Of a stretch of DNA of 62,635 bases, positions 27,218 to 34,549 are shown one piece after another; the stretch's first letter is position 1, and each line of letters opens with the position of its first letter. Origin of the DNA: Bacillota bacterium (lineage in GTDB: Bacteria; Bacillota; Clostridia; Christensenellales; SZUA-584); the NCBI GenBank assembly GCA_023390815.1, contig JAEWCC010000009.1:1-62635 (forward strand), read 5' to 3'. The notes beneath the pieces are model-generated. The model was not told the origin of the DNA, made no database searches, and was given only the letters and a program-made list of their open reading frames with translations. Position numbers and translations under genes: made by a program.

Positions 27218-27979
27218 TTAGCGTATTGCAAGCATGAAGAAGCGCGGGAACCGGAACAGGATGTCGCCGTTCTTTTGTACGGGGTATGCCTGCCGGATGC
27301 GTTCAAGAATTTCCGCTTCGAACCGGGGACGGTCCGCTTCCGGGAGTGCTTCCAGATAAGGGCGCAGCCCCGTTCCGCGATACCACTCCGATATGCCTTC
27401 ATGAGACTCCATGACATGATAGTACGTAGTGTGCCACATGTTAAAACAGGACGCGCATTCGGACAGCAGATCGTAATATTCGCCAGGCGTCAGGTTGTGG
27501 AATACGCGGGGGTTCTGCGCGCCCAGCCACCTTGCGGACACCTCCTGAATGATGCGGTGGATCGGCTCTTCGTAATTCATGGGCGTCTGAATCGCAAGGG
27601 CTCCACCCGTACGCAGCATCGCCAGCAGTTGTTTCAGCAGCTTGGGGTGGTCCGGTACCCACTGGATGCATGCATTGGAGAATACGATATCGAAGCCTGT
27701 GCCGAGAGAAGGAAGATCACAGCTCGCGTCGCAGCGCTGGAAACGAAGCTGCGGATAAGCCTGCTGCGCGGCGGCGATCATATCTTCGGAACTGTCTACC
27801 CCCAGAATACTGGCATGCGGAAATCTCCTTGCTAGCACGCCGGTGCTATTACCCGGTCCGCAGCCGATATCCACGATGCGCACAGGGTCTTCAATCAGAA
27901 TGCGATTGGCGAGATCAATGGCGGGCTGGGTTCTTTCGCTTTCGAACTTGAGGTATTGCGCTGCGTTCCATTCCGGCAT
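27218..27979 (-). CDS. tam: Trans-aconitate 2-methyltransferase-like protein
   Basis: 253 residues. SAM-binding class I fold: VDIGCGPGNSTGVLA (motif I, ~37-51), GVDSSEDMI (motif II), FDIVFSNACIQWVPDH (motif IV). The N-terminal WNAAQYLKFESERTQPA and C-terminal FRFPRFFMLA are hallmarks of Tam, which methylates trans-aconitate to relieve aconitase inhibition. GGAGATAT precedes the ATG. Monocistronic. Confidence 0.87.
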   Translation of the reverse strand: MPEWNAAQYLKFESERTQPAIDLANRILIEDPVRIVDIGCGPGNSTGVLARRFPHASILGVDSSEDMIAAAQQAYPQLRFQRCDASCDLPSLGTGFDIVFSNACIQWVPDHPKLLKQLLAMLRTGGALAIQTPMNYEEPIHRIIQEVSARWLGAQNPRVFHNLTPGEYYDLLSECASCFNMWHTTYYHVMESHEGISEWYRGTGLRPYLEALPEADRPRFEAEILERIRQAYPVQKNGDILFRFPRFFMLAIR

Positions 27980-28270
27980 AGGATATCTCCATTTTCAATA
28001 TAAATTCTACGATTTACCGACAAAGACATATTATCATCCGGTCCTGCCGGATGCAAATAAGATCATTGTTTCAAAAGCCGGATGCGGCCGGTTCTTTTTC
28101 GGTTCGGAATTTTCGGGTCGGAAGAATTTTCGTGTTGCCTCAAAGGTTATTTCGATATATGCTATACGATATATCCGGCCTGAAGAAGTGATGTTGTACA
28201 GAAACACCTGAAAAGTCGCTTCATGAAAACCGTGCCGTCGGAACAAAATATGAGTGGGAGGAGGGATCAT

Positions 28271-28654
28271 ATGGCTAAATATCTGACGCCGCGCGAGGTT
28301 GCCGAGCTGACGCACAGGGTGGCGGCAAAGGCGGAAATTAATGTGCCGGAAGTGGAGAGCCTGAGCGCAGCGATCAAAGGCAGGAAGGATCAGCCGCAGT
28401 ACATCACAGATGGGTACAAACAGCTCTGGTTCGAGAAGCACTATATCGCTTACAGCACGGTCGATGATCCGCAGATCCACTACGCCTACGTGACAGACCG
28501 CCACATTTTTGAGGAGGATCATTCCTATCAGCAGGCTGCGGAGATGCGCGATAACGGCGCCTCGCTTCCGAGACCCGTTCGGGACCAGTTCAAGTTTGCG
28601 CTTCAAATCATGATCGAGGACGACAGCAACTATGTCATCATCGAGAATGTATAA
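28271..28654 (+). CDS. Hypothetical protein, 127 aa
   Basis: Start chosen at ATG 28271 because GGGAGGAGGG ends five bases upstream; an in-frame ATG at 28223 has no ribosome site. Reads MAKYLTPREVAELTHRVAAKAEINVP, a helical N-terminus, then a mixed region with many aromatic residues (LWFEKHYIAYSTVDDPQIHYAYV). No membrane segment, signal or known motif. Soluble and compact. Followed by its own terminator, so a single-gene unit. Function not recognised. Confidence 0.6.
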   Translation: MAKYLTPREVAELTHRVAAKAEINVPEVESLSAAIKGRKDQPQYITDGYKQLWFEKHYIAYSTVDDPQIHYAYVTDRHIFEEDHSYQQAAEMRDNGASLPRPVRDQFKFALQIMIEDDSNYVIIENV

Positions 28655-28674
28655 ATAGCACTAACAGACAGACG

Positions 28675-28696
28675 AAAACCGGAAGCCGGTTTTTTG
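28675..28696 (+). terminator. Intrinsic terminator
   Basis: AAAACCGG, three-base loop, CCGGTTTT and a run of Ts. Confidence 0.85.
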
Positions 28697-28828
28697 TTTG
28701 CAAAGCAGGTTGTTTCAAATTGTTCCTGGTGTGTTAATTATATGGCAGGATATACCGATATACTTAATACAAAGTCATTTCTCATTGGTGTTGCGCATAT
28801 TTGCCGCGCAATATGAAAAGGAGTTTCA

Positions 28829-29593
28829 ATGAGCGGGGTTTCCCTGGAAAATTTACGATCTTTGCAGCGTATCAGCACCAATACGGACGCGCTTTCAAAT
28901 TCTTCGGCGGTTGACGGCGATGCGTTTGCCTCGCTTTTGGCTGAACAGTTGGGCGTCAGCGACGGTACGATGGCTGAACCCAGCGAATCCGATAAGCGCA
29001 AACAAATGATACTGAATACGTGTCTCGCGATGTGTGCGGATGGAAACGCGAGCCCCATGATGATGAGCCTCTATTCCGCGTTGTCGGGCTCTTCGGACTT
29101 GGACGCGATCTCCGGCTTGCAGGGTATCTCGGGCGGCTCCTTCATGAGCCTGTTCTCCGGTTCTTCGGAAAACCCGGCGGGCAATTCCGTGGTGCAGGCG
29201 GCGATGACGCGCCTGGGCGATCCGTATTCCACCACCTACAGGGGTCAGGGCGAGTATGTAGACTGTTCTTCTCTGGTGCAGTGGGCATACGGGCAGGCGG
29301 GCATTTCCCTGCCGTCCACGTCCGTGAAGCAGGCCAAGTACTGCTATGACAACGGATATACCATACCCAAATCCGAGCTTCAGCCCGGCGACCTGATATT
29401 CTGGTCGAATAAGGAGAGTACCGATGGCCGGTGGATGGACATCCATCATGTCGGCATTTATGCGGGAAACGGCAAGGTGATCGAGGCAAAAAACAGTTCA
29501 GGCGGCGTGGTGATCGATGATATTTGGGGCGAGAACGGAAGCAAATGGGAGATTACCATGTATGCAAGGCCCCGCCCATCGGATTCGAAATAG
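28829..29593 (+). CDS. NlpC/P60 cell-wall hydrolase
   Basis: 254 residues. NlpC/P60 domain at ~118-250: VDCSSLVQWAYGQAG with the catalytic Cys146, DLIFW, HHVGIYAGNGKVIEA with His206/207. These enzymes cut D-gamma-glutamyl-diaminopimelate bonds in peptidoglycan. The N-terminal 110 residues are Ser/Ala/Met-rich and low in complexity; there is no recognisable Sec signal peptide, so export may be by another route or be coupled to lysis. ATG follows AAGGAG. Ends in a terminator 30 bases on. Confidence 0.85.
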   Translation: MSGVSLENLRSLQRISTNTDALSNSSAVDGDAFASLLAEQLGVSDGTMAEPSESDKRKQMILNTCLAMCADGNASPMMMSLYSALSGSSDLDAISGLQGISGGSFMSLFSGSSENPAGNSVVQAAMTRLGDPYSTTYRGQGEYVDCSSLVQWAYGQAGISLPSTSVKQAKYCYDNGYTIPKSELQPGDLIFWSNKESTDGRWMDIHHVGIYAGNGKVIEAKNSSGGVVIDDIWGENGSKWEITMYARPRPSDSK

Positions 29594-29620
29594 CCCGGTA
29601 TCATAAATTCAAAGAACAAC

Positions 29621-29650
29621 AACCTCATGCCGCAAGGTGTGGGGTTTTTT
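29621..29650 (+). terminator. Intrinsic terminator of the NlpC/P60 gene
   Basis: An 11-bp stem (some G-T pairs) closed by a GCAA tetraloop and followed by TTTTTT. Confidence 0.85.
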
Positions 29651-29704
29651 CATACAATCTCACAACCTGCAAAAAAAATAATAGAATAGGTACTGTGACT
29701 GCGA

Positions 29705-29754
29705 TATAATGCTAGGAATAGGACAGCCGGAAAGAGGCGATACCTCTATGGCTG
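29705..29754 (+). promoter_or_regulatory. Leader with -10 box and double stem before lysC
   Basis: TATAAT at 29705-29710 has no good -35. Downstream, CAGCC (29724) pairs with GGCTG (29750), enclosing AGAGG (29733) with CCTCT (29743). The leader is only ~65 bases, too short for a lysine riboswitch. It may be a small control or stability element. Confidence 0.35.
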
Positions 29755-29779
29755 CCCCCTGAAAGGAGCCGGAACATCG

Positions 29780-30985
29780 ATGAGGATACTGGTTCAAAAG
29801 TTCGGCGGTACCTCCGTCAAATCGAAGGAGATGCGTTCAGCCGCCATCGATAAGATTATTACCGCGCGGGAAAGCGGCTTTTCACCTGTGGTCGTGGTCT
29901 CAGCGATCGGCCGCAAGGGGGACCCCTACGCAACCGACACGCTGATTCACTTTGCACGCGGTGAAGCGGGCGGAGAACTGCGCCCACGCGAGAACGACAT
30001 GCTGCTGTCCTGCGGCGAAGTCATCTCCGCGGTGATTTTGGCCGCGGCGCTCACGCAGCGCGGCGTGGCCGCAAAGGCACTGACCGGATGGCAGGCGGGC
30101 ATCTACACCAACGACCGCTTCGGCAGCGCGGCGTATACCGAGACAGACCCGTCACGGCTTTTCGAGATGCTCAGCGCCGGGGAAGTACCGGTCGTCTGCG
30201 GATTTCAGGGCATTACGCGCGGCGGGGATGTGACGACGCTGGGGCGCGGAGGATCGGATACGACGGCTGCGATACTCGGGCTTGCACTCCATGCGGAAGC
30301 GGTGGAGATTTATACGGATGTGGACGGCGTGATGACGGCAGACCCGAGACTGCTGCCCGAGGCGCGCGTGATATCCGACGTTAGCTACAACGAGGTGTTT
30401 CAGATGGCCGACCACGGCGCCAAAGTGATCCATCCTAAAGCCGTGGAGATTGCGATGCGCGGCAACGTGCCGCTGATCGTACGCAATACGGCAAACGACG
30501 CAACCGGTACGCGCATATCGGCAGTCGTTTCTGCGGACGATACGCAGCAGGTGCTTTCGGGCATCGCCTACGCAGGCGGGCGCGCGCAAGTAAAGGTAAG
30601 CGGTCTGACCGCAATCACAGAGAAGGATCTGCTGGGCGCACTGGCTGCGGACGGCATCAGCATCGACCTGATCAACATATTCCCGGACAGCGTGGTGGTC
30701 ACCATCGACGACGACCGGACAGAGAAGACGCGGGCGCTGCTCGAAAGCCTGGGGCTTGACTTTCATATCATCGGCGGGCTCGGTAAGGTTTCCGCGATCG
30801 GTGAGCGCATGCGCGGTGTGCCGGGCGTTATGGCGCGTATCATCCGCGCGCTCTCGGGCGAGGGCGTAGCGGTGCTGCAAACCGCGGACTCGCACATGAC
30901 GATATCCTGCCTCATCCGCGATGAAGACGCGCAGCGGGCGGTGCGCGCGCTGCACGAAGAGTTTATGCTCGCCGAGCTAAAATAA
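29780..30985 (+). CDS. lysC: Aspartate kinase
   Basis: 401 residues. Kinase domain begins VQKFGGTSV; FQGITRGGDVTTLGRGGSDTTAA is the substrate/ATP region; two ACT domains follow (~265-330 and 340-400), with INIFPDSVVVTI and VAVLQTADSHMTISCLI. It phosphorylates aspartate at the head of the lysine, threonine, methionine and diaminopimelate pathway, and the ACT domains mediate feedback inhibition. The length and C-terminal SHMTISCLI place it nearer the Bacillus DapG/LysC class. Followed by a strong hairpin; single gene. Confidence 0.94.
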   Translation: MRILVQKFGGTSVKSKEMRSAAIDKIITARESGFSPVVVVSAIGRKGDPYATDTLIHFARGEAGGELRPRENDMLLSCGEVISAVILAAALTQRGVAAKALTGWQAGIYTNDRFGSAAYTETDPSRLFEMLSAGEVPVVCGFQGITRGGDVTTLGRGGSDTTAAILGLALHAEAVEIYTDVDGVMTADPRLLPEARVISDVSYNEVFQMADHGAKVIHPKAVEIAMRGNVPLIVRNTANDATGTRISAVVSADDTQQVLSGIAYAGGRAQVKVSGLTAITEKDLLGALAADGISIDLINIFPDSVVVTIDDDRTEKTRALLESLGLDFHIIGGLGKVSAIGERMRGVPGVMARIIRALSGEGVAVLQTADSHMTISCLIRDEDAQRAVRALHEEFMLAELK

Positions 30986-31017
30986 CATCGAATACATGCG
31001 AATTAAGGTATAAGAGC

Positions 31018-31050
31018 AAAATGCCCGCGGAATCTTCCCGCGGGCATTTG
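31018..31050. terminator. Bidirectional hairpin between lysC and the permease
   Basis: AAATGCCCGCGG pairs with CCGCGGGCATTT, 12 perfect base pairs, with short T-runs on both strands; serves the converging units. Confidence 0.75.
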
Positions 31051-31085
31051 CAGTTGATGGAGAAAGGCTTTTAATCCTCAGGTTA

Positions 31086-32162
31086 TTATCCGACCAACGC
31101 CAGCACCAGCTCATACGCGTAGCCGAGCAGTATGGCACCACCCAGAAGGAAAGCGACATATAAGACGATGGCTTTCTTCTTCATGATGGTGGCGATACCG
31201 GCGAGCACGCCTGCACTGGTTCCCGGGCCGGTTATCATGAAAGCCAGCATCGCGCCACCGCTGACGCCGCTTTGCATCAGCGACTGGATGAGCGGGAGCG
31301 ACGAGTCGCCGTTGACGTAGAGCGGTAAGCCCACTACCGCGGATAAAGGAACGGCGAACACGTTGTCCGAACCGAACAGCACCGAAATCCATTCGGAAGG
31401 GATGAAACGGTTGATCAGATAGCCGATACCCGCAAAGAGCGCAAAGTATGGCAGTATCTTTTTCACTCCGACATTGAACGCGGCCTTAAATAGCTGATCA
31501 ATCTTGTGCTTAATCAGGAATGCGCGAAACCGGTTTGCCTTGGACGGCTTTACCACGAGTGCGCCGCAGCAGCCCTGCGCGGAGAGCTCCGTCTGACCGC
31601 ATTCGCATGATTCCTCCGGGGCGTTACAGCATGCAGGCTGCGCTGCTGCTGCCGGGGTACTCGTGGCGGAGCACCCGCAATCCGCTGATGCGGCGGGCGC
31701 TGAAACGATACGAAGCTGATCTTTGAGGAAGTGCGTCTTCTTCTCGATGATATGGGTGATATAGCCCGAGCCGATGCCGATGATGATCGATGCCGCAGCC
31801 AGCGCGATCGCGAAGGTGGGGCTGATGACGCCGGAGATCAGCACAAACCCTTCCGGGCTCATCAGGGGCGAAGAAGTCAGAAACGCCATGATGGGGCCCC
31901 AGGGCAGCGATGTGGCGAGCATTGAAATAACCACGGCCATCGTACCGCACGCACAAAACGGGGTGAACGCCCCAAACGCCACGGTGGCGGGGATCGAAAC
32001 GGACGATCTGCGCATCAGCCAGTTTCTCATCCGGTCCGGATTGACATAGGTTTGAATGGCTGCCGCAACGAGCACGCCAAGCACCAGCGCAGGCAGATTG
32101 TGCAGCAGAGTACCCAGCACATATGACACAGTATCCTTGAAATAGTTCCATACCAGCTCCAT
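31086..32162 (-). CDS. YraQ/ArsP-type permease (DUF318)
   Basis: 358 residues, about eight membrane helices in two bundles. Conserved FGAFTPFCACGTMAVVISM contains the CxCG motif of the family, and the second bundle holds PLYVNGDSSLPLIQSL and FMITGPGTSAGVL. A central cytosolic loop (~150-200) is exceptionally cysteine-rich (CGCS, CC, CECG, GCCG), suggesting thiol-dependent metal or metalloid binding. Relatives export organoarsenicals (ArsP) or other substrates. Controlled by the ArsR-type gene upstream, with an operator in between, which supports a metal/metalloid efflux role. Confidence 0.85.
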   Translation of the reverse strand: MELVWNYFKDTVSYVLGTLLHNLPALVLGVLVAAAIQTYVNPDRMRNWLMRRSSVSIPATVAFGAFTPFCACGTMAVVISMLATSLPWGPIMAFLTSSPLMSPEGFVLISGVISPTFAIALAAASIIIGIGSGYITHIIEKKTHFLKDQLRIVSAPAASADCGCSATSTPAAAAQPACCNAPEESCECGQTELSAQGCCGALVVKPSKANRFRAFLIKHKIDQLFKAAFNVGVKKILPYFALFAGIGYLINRFIPSEWISVLFGSDNVFAVPLSAVVGLPLYVNGDSSLPLIQSLMQSGVSGGAMLAFMITGPGTSAGVLAGIATIMKKKAIVLYVAFLLGGAILLGYAYELVLALVG

Positions 32163-32186
32163 ATTCGTGACTCCTTATCATGATAT

Positions 32187-32202
32187 ATCGTAAAATTACG
32201 AT
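32187..32202 (-). promoter_or_regulatory. ArsR operator before the permease gene
   Basis: ATCGTAAAATTACGAT: the inverted pair ATCGTA/TACGAT around four bases, identical in arms to the two sites upstream of arsR. It lies between arsR and the permease start. Confidence 0.75.
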
Positions 32203-32225
32203 GGACAAGATTAAAAAAAGGGATG

Positions 32226-32531
32226 CTATTCGATCAGCGTCTGACGAAGGGATTCGCAAAATTCCTTCAGCAGCGTTTGATTGAGGAAAAAGCAGGTCCA
32301 TTGGGCGCGTTTTTCACGGATGATGATGCCCGCCTGTTCCAGCACCTTCAGGTGCTGGGAAACGGTCGATTGCGCGAGTCCGGTCGTCGCAACCACATCC
32401 GCCACGCTGATGCCGTCCTCGAAATATTCGATCTTATCACAGCATGTGCCGATCGCCTTGTTCTTTAATGCCTTGACGATCTGAAAGCGTGTTTCATTGC
32501 CGAGTGCATCGCATACCTGACTGATGTTCAT
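32226..32531 (-). CDS. ArsR/SmtB-family metalloregulator
   Basis: 101 residues, winged helix. ALGNETRFQIVKAL opens the fold; TGLAQSTVSQHLKVLEQAGII is the recognition helix and wing. Possible metal-sensing cysteines are the GTCC pair (~29-30), WTCFF and EFCESL; they lie outside the usual ELCVCDL position of classic ArsR, so the sensed ion may differ. It should repress itself and the permease in the absence of ligand, acting at three ATCGTA-N4-TACGAT boxes seen here. AAAGGAA precedes ATG. Confidence 0.88.
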   Translation of the reverse strand: MNISQVCDALGNETRFQIVKALKNKAIGTCCDKIEYFEDGISVADVVATTGLAQSTVSQHLKVLEQAGIIIREKRAQWTCFFLNQTLLKEFCESLRQTLIE

Positions 32532-32547
32532 GGAAGTTTCCTTTATA

Positions 32548-32587
32548 ATCGTATTTTTACGATACTAATTTATCGTATTTTTACGAT
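32548..32587 (-). promoter_or_regulatory. Two ArsR operators upstream of arsR
   Basis: Two identical 16-bp palindromes ATCGTATTTTTACGAT at 32548-32563 and 32572-32587, centred 24 bp apart (just over two helical turns), directly upstream of arsR. Confidence 0.85.
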
Positions 32588-32591
32588 GATG

Positions 32592-32807
32592 TCAAGAGGA
32601 AGTGAGAAATTTTTTTAGAGATATCAGGCAATGAAAAACCCCGGTATCGTCGTCGGACCCATACCGGGGCTTCTCTCTCACATACGCTTTCGGATTTTTC
32701 GGTTTACGCGTCACAGGGCTTAAGCCGCCCCAGGTCTGTCGCTGCGCCTTTTCCCGTTCGCGCTTGACCTTCTTGGAAAGCTTCTCTTTCGGGATAAACT
32801 TCTCCAT
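32592..32807 (-). CDS. Small basic conserved protein with terminator inside its 3' end
   Basis: 71 residues; MEKFIPKEKLSKKVKREREKAQ opens a highly basic protein with QTWGGLSPVTRKPKNPKAY, a pattern seen in small uncharacterised Clostridia proteins. GGAGGAGATATC precedes the ATG. The reading frame continues through an intrinsic terminator (32634-32669), and its stop lies about 40 bases beyond the T-run. Terminated transcripts would therefore lack a stop codon. The natural product may be shorter or be released by trans-translation. Role unknown; charge suggests RNA or ribosome binding (inference). Confidence 0.65.
   Translation of the reverse strand: MEKFIPKEKLSKKVKREREKAQRQTWGGLSPVTRKPKNPKAYVREKPRYGSDDDTGVFHCLISLKKFLTSS
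32634..32669 (-). terminator. Intrinsic terminator overlapping coding sequence
   Basis: On the minus strand CCCCGGTAT pairs with ATACCGGGG (inner GTC/GAC pair), followed by TTTTT. It lies inside the small basic gene, before its in-frame stop. Confidence 0.75.
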
Positions 32808-32867
32808 TGATATCTCCTCCTTAAGTTATAATTTCCAGTATTTATACAGTTCGCATAATGGGATTTT

Positions 32868-32951
32868 CAAGGGGTAGATCCCTTGAGCGGTGGTCGGGGT
32901 CCCCGAAAAGACAAAGGCTTTTTGGGGTGGGGTATGGAGGCAGAGCCTCCA
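32868..32951. repeat. Cluster of three perfect palindromes
   Basis: CAAGGG-N6-CCCTTG (32868-32885), CGGGG-T-CCCCG (32895-32905) and TGGAGGC-AGA-GCCTCCA (32935-32951) lie in the gap between rtcB and the small basic gene. They look like a dispersed palindromic repeat and may protect the 3' end of rtcB mRNA. Confidence 0.45.
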
Positions 32952-32967
32952 AAGTCCTGCTCTCATT

Positions 32968-34179
32968 TCACTTCTCCTCGTCTCCGGCTTTAAAGTTGTA
33001 GACGGCTCGGATGACGCCGGTGATCTCGGCGGTATCGCCGATGTTGCGGACGATATCCTCCATGGTCTTGTAGGCCATCGGGCATTCGTCCAATGTCTCG
33101 CGGCTGACTGAGGTGGAATAGATACCGCCCATCTCGGCCTTGTACTGCGTGAGCGTGAAGCTCTGTTTGGCTTGAGCGCGGCTCATCAGGCGGCCCGCGC
33201 CGTGCGGGGCGGAGCAGTTCCAGTCCTCGTTGCCCTTGCCCACGCAGATCAGGCTGCCGTCGCGCATGTTGATGGGGATGAGCAGTTTTTCCCCGGCTTT
33301 GGCGGACACCGCGCCCTTACGCAGCACCATGGCGTCGATATCGATATAGTTATGCACCGTCGTGAACTGCTCCTCGATATGCAGCCCCATGCCGCGAATC
33401 AGGTCATCCATCATCGCACGGCGGTTCAGCGCGGCGAATTCCTGCATGAGCCTCATGTCGTGGATGTACTGCGTAAACAGCTCGCCAGAAACATAGGTCA
33501 GCTGCTTCGGGATATCCGTCTGCTTGGTGTTCTTGAGCGCCTTGATGGCCTTGCTGATCTCCTTCTCGCGGCCTTCGGCCTTAAGCTGCGCAATCAGCGC
33601 TTCTTCGTCCGCCTTGCTGCTGCCGTTGCACTGGTGGTACGCCTGCTCCTGATAATACGTCGCAACCTCGAGCCCCAGACGGCGGCTGCCCGAATGGATG
33701 ACGAGGTACAGCGCGCCATCCTCGCCCTTGTCTACCTCGATAAAGTGGTTGCCCCCGCCCAGCGTACCGATGGATAAACTGCCGCGGCCCGTGTCCACAT
33801 GTTTGCGGCAATACAGCTGACCTAAGTCGATCTGCCCCGCAAAACGGTGCGTCTTCTGCCGAATATTGAACCCGGACGGGATTGCGCTGTAAATCAGCTT
33901 ATCCAGCTTACCTAGCTCAATATGCGTTTCGCGCAGCCGCACGGTCTCCATGCCGCAGCCGATATCCACGCCTACGAGGTTCGGCACGATCTTGTCGGCG
34001 ATGGTCATGGTGGTGCCGATGGTACAGCCCGCGCCCGCGTGTACGTCCGGCATGATGCGGATGCAGCTTCCCTCCGTGAACGCCTGATTGCACAACAGCA
34101 GGATCTGCGCAACCGACTGCTCTTCCACGACATCGGTAAATACCTTGGCCGTATTATATTTCCCCCTGATCTCCAACAT
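32968..34179 (-). CDS. rtcB: RtcB-family RNA ligase
   Basis: 403 residues. PDVHAGAGCTIGTTM, VGVDIGCGMETVRL, LGGGNHFIEV and HSGSRRLG hold the manganese-binding Asp, Cys and His residues, and NCSAPHGAGRLMSR contains the histidine that becomes guanylated. RtcB joins 2',3'-cyclic-phosphate (or 3'-phosphate) and 5'-hydroxyl RNA ends in tRNA repair or splicing. It is somewhat shorter than the ~480-residue archaeal form, as in many bacteria. No archease gene is adjacent. Expression seems to be under a leader-peptide attenuator (34200-34389). Confidence 0.93.
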   Translation of the reverse strand: MLEIRGKYNTAKVFTDVVEEQSVAQILLLCNQAFTEGSCIRIMPDVHAGAGCTIGTTMTIADKIVPNLVGVDIGCGMETVRLRETHIELGKLDKLIYSAIPSGFNIRQKTHRFAGQIDLGQLYCRKHVDTGRGSLSIGTLGGGNHFIEVDKGEDGALYLVIHSGSRRLGLEVATYYQEQAYHQCNGSSKADEEALIAQLKAEGREKEISKAIKALKNTKQTDIPKQLTYVSGELFTQYIHDMRLMQEFAALNRRAMMDDLIRGMGLHIEEQFTTVHNYIDIDAMVLRKGAVSAKAGEKLLIPINMRDGSLICVGKGNEDWNCSAPHGAGRLMSRAQAKQSFTLTQYKAEMGGIYSTSVSRETLDECPMAYKTMEDIVRNIGDTAEITGVIRAVYNFKAGDEEK

Positions 34180-34199
34180 AGCTTAGTTATCTCCAATTC

Positions 34200-34233
34200 A
34201 AAAATAAAAAGCGCCTCCGGAACCCGGAAGCGC
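34200..34233 (-). terminator. Attenuator terminator upstream of rtcB
   Basis: On the minus strand GCGCTTCCGG pairs with CCGGAGGCGC across a three-base loop and is followed by an interrupted T-tract (TTTTTATTTTT). It stands 20 bases before rtcB. Its 5' arm TTCCGGGTT can instead pair with AACCCGGAA inside the leader ORF (34286-34294). Confidence 0.8.
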
Positions 34234-34248
34234 ATGTGTCGTCAGCGT

Positions 34249-34326
34249 TCAAAAAGAGCAGCAGTGAACGCGCAGACAGAAATGTTTCCGGGTTATATAG
34301 TTACGTATACGATTGAGTTTTGTCAT
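34249..34326 (-). CDS. 25-codon leader peptide of rtcB
   Basis: Reads MTKLNRIRNYITRK followed by HFCLRVHCCSF and a stop. It starts ~35 bases after a consensus -10, has GGTGG upstream, and ends 16 bases before the terminator stem. Three cysteines, two adjacent at codons 22-23, are notable. Codons 11-14 contain the nine-base antiterminator segment. A ribosome paused at the cysteine pair would leave that segment free to pair with the terminator arm. Coding is inferred from layout; no homology was tested. Confidence 0.55.
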   Translation of the reverse strand: MTKLNRIRNYITRKHFCLRVHCCSF

Positions 34327-34360
34327 TCTGTCCACCGTCCTTTCAGTTAATTTCCAACCT

Positions 34361-34389
34361 ATTATACCGACTTCCCTGATGCATGTCAA
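34361..34389 (-). promoter_or_regulatory. Perfect consensus sigma-A promoter for leader/rtcB
   Basis: On the minus strand TTGACA (34389-34384), 17 bases, TATAAT (34366-34361). The strongest promoter seen in the window. Confidence 0.85.
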
Positions 34390-34549
34390 TATCTGCAGGA
34401 TATGCCGGACTTAAGGCGCGTGGTACACCAAAGTTTATCTTTTCATTTCGACAAAAATATCGTATATTGAAGCCAATATGCACGACTTTAACCACTAACT
34501 TTAGCCGCAGACATTATTATCATTTTTATCGATTACCAAGGAGCTGTGA

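Noticed and set aside
29651..29779. Lysine riboswitch before lysC
   Set aside because: The space between terminator and start is about 130 bases and contains only a small double stem; the lysine aptamer needs about 170 bases and its conserved core is absent.
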